From Chlorocebus sabaeus (lineage: Eukaryota > Chordata > Mammalia > Primates > Cercopithecidae): a stretch of DNA of 64,000 nt. Below are positions 57,335-64,000 of this stretch, in pieces (the stretch's first letter is position 1; every line of letters starts with the position of its first letter). The notes under the pieces are model-generated. The model saw only the letters and a list, made by a program, of their open reading frames with translations. It did not search any database and was not told the DNA's origin. Where the stretch lies: positions 18,761,826-18,825,825 of the forward strand of contig NC_132926.1 of assembly GCF_047675955.1 (NCBI RefSeq), given 5' to 3'. The position numbers and the translations under genes are program-made.

Positions 57335-57580
57335 CTTTCCTACTAAACCAGAAGGCTCTCAAAGACAGACACTACATCTCACTCATCTTCATATCCCAAC
57401 ATAAAGGTGAGGAAGGGGTACAACATTTGTTGAATGCCTTGCTTTTTGCCAAGAACTGTGCTAAGCACTTTAAATTTAGCTCCACAAACTGATCTCAGTG
57501 TCTGTCACGTGCTAGGAAGGCATCAGTGTCCTCATTTTATAAAAGAGGAAATTAGGCTCAGAAAATGACTGGAATGAATT
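57335..57580. mobile_element. L2 3' fragment followed by MIR (reverse)
   Basis: 57335-57405 has an L2-like stretch (CTCTCAAAGACAGACACTAC, CATCTTCATATCCCAAC). From 57425, TTGTTGAATGCCTTGC then TGTGCTAAGCACTTTAAATT and TTATAAAAGAGGAAATTAGG is a reverse MIR. Confidence 0.65.
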
Positions 57581-57589
57581 CATATATGT

Positions 57590-59700
57590 ATGTAGGTCAA
57601 ATCTGGATGGATACATAGATCGAATCCATATATAAACACAAATATTATGAAAAATATTAAATTCATTCAAAACTCAGAATACCTTCTCTCAAATAATGAT
57701 ATTAAAGGGATAGAATTTTTCTCTATATTTGAAAGTTTTCTGGCATAAATTTCTCTCAACGCATTTGTTTTGGAGTTTTTTAAATTTTTGTATTTTGATA
57801 TCTTGCGTATCAGGACACAATACCCTCTAACAGACATATTTGCTAACAGAAATAAGAGGCAACCCTGAGTATCGTGTCTTCCTGCACCCCAGCCCCTGCT
57901 GGTTTTCCGTGATCACAAAGACCCAACCCAGACAATCTGAGTGCCTGATCAACCTTGATGAATGCCCTCTGGATTTAAAATTTTTCTTGCCAACTCCATT
58001 ACTTAGTAGTTAGTTTTCTTCTCTTCTAAGCACCTCTTTTAGAGCATTATTCCATGAGCAGGGGACACAAGACTAACTTTACAGGATCCTGAAAAGACTC
58101 TCAAAATTCTCCCTCATATCAGGCCCTCAAGCCAAACCAGACACTTCAGCTCTCACCCACAGGTTTCCAAATCTACCCTAAGCAACTCGAGGAAAAATCC
58201 CAACTGTGAACATTCATGAAGAATTTTTGCTAAATCAGCACCAAACTAGATGTTTAATGATTAACTATATCCCCTTGAGAAAATATTCAATCACAACATT
58301 GCCTGGCAGTGATGCCTTGTTTTAGAACACCTCTCAGAAGGGATGGCGAAGCATCACAATTTTAGAATCCATCTCCCTCTGTAAATGAAAACACATCTAA
58401 ACAACGAAATTCAATATTTACAATGAATTCCTTTTCAAAGCAACCATGAACCCTCTGAGGACAGGTATCAAATATTTCTTAGTCTGCACACCCATTATGA
58501 TATTTGGCATACCATTTGCTCCCAGTGGATATTAGGCAGGACAGACTAACAGAGAAGGTACTAAAATATATATACATATAGGTATATATGTATATATATG
58601 ATCATGGCTAGCACCAAACATGAGCAAGAGCTATCTGCAAATGCATCTATTTGCATATCAATTGCTAAAACCAGTGGAACTGTTTTTATGCTTACCTTGA
58701 TCATAGGCTCTAAGAACATGAACGTAATAATTTACCAAGCCTAATTCCTTACTGTCAAAATATCAGAGACTCAATCATTCTCACAAAACCCAAGCACAGT
58801 TCAATTTAAAATGACAACTGGGAAACTTCAGGCTTAATCATGTCAACTGAACAATTAACTTCTTTATTTGAAACATACAAAATATTTTATGTATTTGCTA
58901 ATCATTCTGCCTTGTTACACATGAGAGGCTTTTGAGTTATGCCAGTGCTTAATGTCTGTGTTTTTAAACTTTTCTAAATACAAGAAATCACACACGAATA
59001 CAGGAATAAATGACGTAAAAAATCCTGTGGCCCAAAGGGTATCACTACTAACTTTCTGATGTTTTTCCTCCATATTTTTAATCTGATATCATATATAGTT
59101 TAGCTCAAAAATGGGATTCTATACATTCTGTTTTGCAACTTGCTTTTTTTCATTTCTTGTGTCTTTTTCTAACTCCTGTGGGTTTATTAAATCAGACAAA
59201 ATCATTACATGATCAGCTAGCAAGCTTACATTGACAATCATTTACTGCATATTTTTCTCAAGTAATGAACAATTTCATAATTCGTAATTTTCAACACCCC
59301 TGTCAAGCTGAGGTAAAGTAAGGAAAGACGGATCTCTGTTCAGAAATATATCAAAACCTACAACTTGGGTATTATAGCAAAGCTCAAGAAACTGTCAACA
59401 AAAAGTTGAAATTTCTAATGTAGGCTGACCCTGGGTGACTGATTGACCCAAACCTTTTGCTTACAAGATAAGGAAGATTCTCTATTACCATATCAGCTCA
59501 CTAGTTGGAATGTTGACTATCTGACATCAGAAGTGAGGGTGAGGATGGAAGGAAAGGAAAAAACATGCATTGAGACATTGTAGTATTTCACTAGCAGATT
59601 TCCAGACATACTGTGGTACACAAGCCCATCAATTATATAAACTCTCAGAAAGTTCAAACAAAACAATAAACAGAGAAAAGGTCATCATATAACAGCAAAG
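57590..59700. other. Unique AT-rich sequence
   Basis: No gene recognised. An AT/GT-rich tract of TATATA steps lies at 58565-58600. Confidence 0.5.
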
Positions 59701-59704
59701 AAAG

Positions 59705-59917
59705 TCAGGGAAAACAGCTGCCAGTGTCAGGCAATGCTTGAGCCAATCTAAGGAGGAAAATATCAGGAGAGATTAAGACTGCTGCTGGCTTTAAATCTTC
59801 AGGTGTTGCATTCCGTCTGATAGCTGCCATACCAAGAAAGACAGCAATCAAGATCAGTAACCCGGTGGCCCTTTCAACCACAGCTCTCCTTCCCCAAAAT
59901 GGGTTGTCAATATCCAT
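59705..59917 (-). CDS. Hypothetical 70-codon frame with one predicted membrane helix
   Basis: ATG at 59915-59917 has A at -3 and G at +4, a strong Kozak context. The frame gives MDIDNPFWGRR, then a hydrophobic segment GLLILIAVFLGMAAI (about residues 20-34) followed by RR, then a mildly polar tail ending GSCFP and TGA. If made, it would be a ~7.7-kDa single-pass membrane microprotein. I know no homologue. A chance frame of this length is quite likely in 64 kb, and it may lie in an old repeat. There is no transcript or conservation evidence here. Confidence 0.2.
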   Translation of the reverse strand: MDIDNPFWGRRAVVERATGLLILIAVFLGMAAIRRNATPEDLKPAAVLISPDIFLLRLAQALPDTGSCFP

Positions 59918-59979
59918 TTTATGGGTTGGAAGCCTGGGGTTTGGGTTATAGCCTATAACATGTTAGAATGCATTCTGCC

Positions 59980-60009
59980 GGGCAGGGGGGCAGGGGGAGC
60001 AGGGCGGGG
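59980..60009 (+). promoter_or_regulatory. Strong G-quadruplex motif
   Basis: Five G-runs (3, 6, 5, 3 and 4 G) separated by CA, CA, AGCA and C. This satisfies the canonical four-run motif with short loops. It lies about 63 bp upstream of the minus-strand ATG frame at 59917, on the opposite strand. Confidence 0.8.
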
Positions 60010-60133
60010 AGAAACACCTAAATCTGTGACTCACAAATCCTCCGTATGAGGCCGTCCTTGGGGAGAAAGCAATTTGGTCCAAAGCACTGGTCCAGAATGA
60101 ATCTCTATGTCAGGTGACATAAAGAGTGATCAA

Positions 60134-60431
60134 GGCCGGGTGTGGTGGCTCATGCCTGTAATCCCAGTACTTTGGGAGGTGAAGGCGGGTGAATCACTTG
60201 AGGCCAGGAGTTCAAGACCAACCTAGCCAACATGGCAAAACCTCGTCTCTACTAAAAATACAAAACTTAGCCGGGTGTGGTGTTGCACACCTGTGGTCCC
60301 AGCTACTCAGGTGGCTGAGGCACAAGAATCGTTTGAACCCAGGAGGCAGAGGTTGAAGTGAGCCGAGATCACAACACTACACTCCAGCCTGGGCGACAGA
60401 GCAAGACTCTGTCTCAAAAAACAACAACAAA
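60134..60431 (+). mobile_element. AluS
   Basis: Forward Alu (GGCCGGGTGTGGTGGCTCAT) with a CAA-type tail. The 15-bp duplication AAAGAGTGATCAAGG is perfect (60121-60135, 60432-60446). Confidence 0.94.
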
Positions 60432-60659
60432 AAAGAGTGATCAAGGTTCTTTCGGTTGTATCTGCAACCCAGAAAAAATTAGCATGATATTTGCAGATTT
60501 CAGTTTCAAGGACTTACCCAACCTCTTTGTTAGAAGTGCTCTGACTAGAAAGAAAGCATGATGATACAAAGTTAAGGTTATTAAATTGCTGCTTATTAAC
60601 ATTTTTGAGGGCTTTAACTCATATCCCTGAAACCTAGAATGTCTTCTAATTACCTGTAC

Positions 60660-61025
60660 CTACCTCATTGATGGAAACTAATGGAATCATTTCATTCCCC
60701 TACTTACAGTCCTCCAATGACACCTAGTCCAAACTCCTTCTCATGTCCAAATGGGTCCTTCTTGATCTGAACACAATCTCAGGGCTTTCTTCCTTAATAA
60801 CATTCAATGTATAAGGTGCAATTCAGCCAGATGTTGCAACGTAGAACTCCACAGTTTATACCACACTGTTTCTCTTCTCCCTGTCTTTGCACATGCTGGT
60901 CACTTGGCCAGTCAAACCCATCTGCAGCCTTCAATTGTCGCTTCATCCCAAGTTCACAATCTTCCAGGCAAATCCTCACTCACTACAGCTTCAGTAAAAC
61001 AGATCCACAGAATGGGGCTGACTTT
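60660..61025 (+). mobile_element. L2, part 1
   Basis: AGTCCAAACTCCTTCTCATG, TCTTTGCACATGCTGGTCAC and CTTCCAGGCAAATCCTCACT match, in order, the L2 3' region. It resumes at 61255 after a MIR. Confidence 0.8.
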
Positions 61026-61029
61026 TTGA

Positions 61030-61245
61030 AACCAGCTACTTGACTTTGCATCCTGGTTCCATCATCTAGTAGTTAGTTGTTTAACTTCCCAGAACTTCTG
61101 TTTTCTCCTCACTGAGATGTGAAAAGAACACCTAAAGATGTTGAGAGTTTTAAACAACATAAGACAGTAATCAGCTTTTTGGAAAATTCTAAGTGTTCAG
61201 AAACTAGTAGTTATTATCTAATCATCATTATTATCATCATCACTA
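61030..61245 (+). mobile_element. MIR inserted in the L2
   Basis: TGGTTCCATCATCTAGTAGT, GTTTAACTTCCCAGAACTTC and TAAGTGTTCAGAAACTAGTA follow MIR forward order. Confidence 0.65.
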
Positions 61246-61254
61246 TCTTTAAAA

Positions 61255-61535
61255 CCCCCGTTAAAACTCCTTTTTTTTGTAAGACCCCTTTGCCAAATAC
61301 AACTTCCTCCCTCAAAATGCTTTCTTACATTTTGTCCCACTCCTGAAACTTGGACATACTTCTCATATGGCTCTCATACTGAATCATAATATTTTTTGCA
61401 TATCTGTTCCCTCTCTGAAAGCTTCTAAAGAACGGGAGCCGCATCGCATTCATCTTTGTATTCTCAGTGGCGACCAGTGCCTGACACACGGGAGATACGA
61501 AAATAAATATTAGCTGAATGAATCAATAATTGAAG
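61255..61535 (+). mobile_element. L2, part 2 (3' end)
   Basis: GTAAGACCCCTTTGCCAAAT, GCTTCTAAAGAACGGGAGCC, CCAGTGCCTGACACACGGGA and TAGCTGAATGAATC reach the L2 terminus. Confidence 0.82.
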
Positions 61536-61644
61536 GAGTTCTTTAAAAGCCAAGCAAATACCAATCAATCAAATCATATTTAACTGCACTAAGGAAATTT
61601 ACTATTCAGAGAAATCATAAGAAAAATTAAAGAACCGAATGAAA

Positions 61645-61825
61645 TCGTGAAAAGCACGTGGATTTGGGAGTCAGGCTTATCTGAGTTAGAACTCCAGCTG
61701 CTCCTCTTCCAAACTGCATGACCTAGATCAAGTTATTTAACCTTCAAGAGCCTTTGCATCTTCATCTTTAGGTAAGGTGAGAATATATCTACCTCATAAG
61801 GTAAACAAGGTAAATACACAAGCCA
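61645..61825 (+). mobile_element. MIR
   Basis: TTGGGAGTCAGGCTTATCTG, GACCTAGATCAAGTTATTTA and TATCTACCTCATAAGG follow the full MIR order. Confidence 0.85.
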
Positions 61826-61829
61826 ACTA

Positions 61830-62300
61830 CCAGAGCTTATGAGAAAGTGTTAATTTATGAAGAATTACTTTTGTAAATTCAATTCTTTCTCTATGAATCT
61901 TTATGTGAAATTTGGATCTGCTAAAATGCTGCATATAACGGTACCACCATAGGGGCTGAGGTTTTATTTTCTTATCCTGTGCCCATGCTCTTAAGCACTC
62001 AGACATGCACGGCTCATCTTCCATATACCAGACCACATTTATTGATTTGTGTACTATGGACAAGTGTTCTTAGCTTTAGTTCAACTATTGTATATTGCTT
62101 TTACTCAAACCATTAATTTCAACCTCAGAATTTGGAGAGTAAATTAGGAATCATTGTCTGAGGAACCCAAACTTGAACAGAGCTGTGTGAATCCTAATTG
62201 ATATATTTTTGGACACTGCATTATAAAAAAACTGACCAGCTCCACATATTTAAGGAAGATAGGGCTGCAAACAGAGCATAGGGTGCTAAAGAAAACACTA
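61830..62300. other. No recognised feature
   Basis: AT-rich sequence between a MIR and an Alu. No gene supported. Confidence 0.45.
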
Positions 62301-62312
62301 AAGATGAACCTC

Positions 62313-62620
62313 GGCCAGGCGCGGTGGCCCGTGCCTATAATCCCAGCACTTTGGGAGGCCGAGGTGGGCGGATCACTTGAGGTCAGGAGTCTGAGAGCAG
62401 TCTGGCCAACGTGGTGAAACCCCATCTCTACTAAAAATACAAAAAAGTATCCAGGCGTGATGGCACACGCCTGTAGTCCCAGCTACTTGGGAGGCTGAGA
62501 TGGGAGAATTGCTTCAACCCAGGAGGCAGAGGTTGCAGTGAGCAGAGATCGCACCGTTACACTCCAGCCTGGATGACAGAGCGAGACTCAGTCTCAAAAA
62601 ATTAATAATAGTAAATAAAT
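62313..62620 (+). mobile_element. AluS
   Basis: Forward Alu (GGCCAGGCGCGGTGGCCCGT). The 12-bp duplication AAGATGAACCTC is perfect (62301-62312, 62621-62632). The tail is TAATAA/TAAA-rich. Confidence 0.94.
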
Positions 62621-63122
62621 AAGATGAACCTCATCTCTTTTATTTATTTGACTAGGTCTGACCATAATGATAGAAATCCTTCACAGGTATTCAGTTTTTT
62701 TAAAAAGCGAATTAACCATATTTCCTACCAATCAACCTATAGAACTTGCACAGAAATGTTTACATTACCAGACAATCCTATTCATTCTTATAGAAAGAAC
62801 ATACATTATTCATGAACTCCAACCAAGCTGGAGTTTTTAAACTTTGGCAGGGAAGTTTAAAAGAGGGATGTGGTGGGAAATGACCAAGTTTCTGATTTCC
62901 CAAGTCCAGGGAATTCCCAGTTTATCCCTAAACGTTTATCCCTAACCGGTTTATCTCTAACCATTTCTTTGTTCTTGACACAAGAATGAAGGAAGTAAGT
63001 GAAAGATGGTTATCAATGTTACTATTCAAAAACAGAGAAATTAAATTAAACCAGGTCTCAAGATCAACTGGACAGGTTTGAATCATACGTAGACATCGAA
63101 CTGCTCATTCAGCCCCTAATTT

Positions 63123-63425
63123 CTTTTTTTTTTTTTTTTTTTTTTTTTGAGACAGAGTCTTGCTCTGTCACCAGGCTAGAGTGCAGTGGTACGATCTCAG
63201 CTCACTGCAACCTCCGCCTCCCAGGTTCAAGCGATTCTCCTGCCTCAGCCTCCTGAGTAGCTGGGACTACAGGTGCGTGCTACCACGCCCGGCTAATTTT
63301 TGTATTTTTAGTAGAGTCATGGTTTCACCATATTGCCAGGATGGTCTCCATCTCATGACCTCGTGATCTGACTGCCTCGGCCTCCCAAAATGCTGGGATT
63401 ACAGGCGTGAGCCTCCGCGCCCAGT
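63123..63425 (-). mobile_element. AluS
   Basis: Reverse Alu with a 25-bp T-run and AAGCGATTCTCCTGCCTCAG. Short duplication CCTAATTT on both sides. Confidence 0.92.
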
Positions 63426-63429
63426 CAAA

Positions 63430-64000
63430 ACCTAATTTTAATGGAAATGTAGAGGTGGATGAATAGGAACCTTGATAAAAATTGAATATGGGCAGAGTGT
63501 CATCTACCTTATGTTATTATGGAGGATCATAGATTGTATACATTGCAAATGCAGGTGTCATTAAAATTAGAAAACACACAGTTCTCTTTCATCTTACCAG
63601 AAACCTAAAGGCTCATAATTGCTAAGGAATAAATGGCTTACCTTTGCTATGTTCCAAGTCATGAGGGCATCAACAGACACATGAGTATTATAATATCTGT
63701 ATTTGTCTTACTGGAGGAACAGAAAAAAGAAAAGACAACTTTGCAAAAGTACCTGACTACAACTACAATAGTGTGGAGTGTGGCTATTAACAACTGCCCC
63801 CAAAATAGAATACAACTTAAGTCCAAAGAAATGCAACTTTATTTAAAACATAAGCTACAAGATAAAAAAGTAGGCACATCAACACTATATACTGAAATTT
63901 AATCAAACTGAAAAGAACAGTTAATCTGTCTTCAAGAAAAAAGGAGGGGGTAGTGTGTAATATTTTTGATATATGGATGGCTGGGTAGAATAAATGACTG
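63430..64000. other. No recognised feature
   Basis: AT-rich unique-looking sequence to the window end. The 89-codon frame at 63633-63902 has no motif I recognise. Confidence 0.45.

Overview
This window is primate nuclear DNA, most likely from an Old World monkey (Cercopithecidae). It is packed with Alu, FLAM/FRAM, L1, THE1/MST, MLT1, MIR, L2, MER5A, MER2 and MADE1 copies, which is a primate set. The youngest Alu (20584-20908) carries the AluY variants I associate with Old World monkeys (GAGACGGGCGG in the left arm, AACTAGCCGGGCGAGGTGG in the middle, GAGATCTGGCCACTGC in the right arm) and sits between a perfect 13-bp target duplication. A 320-bp solo LTR at 49161-49480 with a perfect 6-bp duplication fits the same lineage. 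The species call is inference, not proof.

I see no functional protein-coding gene, no RNA gene and no CpG island. The window reads as intergenic or deep intronic sequence. Nearly all open reading frames are Alu or L1 translations or chance frames. Three stretches deserve caution: a 119-codon open frame at 52783-53142 that looks like a fragment of a retrocopied gene; a 70-codon ATG frame with a strong Kozak context and one predicted membrane helix at 59705-59917 (minus); and a decayed same-frame run at 31028-31771 (minus).

Layout. 0-5 kb: an L1 3' end, then an ancient repeat split by an L1 that itself holds half a MADE1, a Tigger element, a MIR split by an older repeat, a complete THE1/MST LTR, an AluY and another L1 end. 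5-13 kb: ancient repeats, a MIR interrupted twice (by an AluJ and by an unidentified ~530-bp element), MER5A, an MLT1 LTR hit by an Alu with an inverted 5' end, MIR and L3/CR1. 13-23.2 kb: dense nested L1M/HAL1 sequence with seven Alu-class insertions. 23.7-25.5 kb: an ERV1-type LTR, a 5'-truncated Alu, MER2 and a CT-rich tract. 25.5-38 kb: mostly unique sequence with an MLT1 LTR, two Alus, MIRs and a 31-bp-unit minisatellite. 38-43 kb: HAL1, L1M ends, four Alus or Alu pieces, a FLAM, and two direct copies of a ~240-bp segment. 43-64 kb: mostly unique sequence with microsatellites, the solo LTR, a 140-bp polypurine tract, the retrocopy candidate, an MLT1 LTR, an L2 split by a MIR, a strong G-quadruplex motif and four Alus.

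There is no gene system here in which parts work together. The main interest is the record of nested insertions and a few young or structurally odd elements. Several old dispersed repeats are recognisable as repeats, but I could not name their families from sequence alone; those entries say so.
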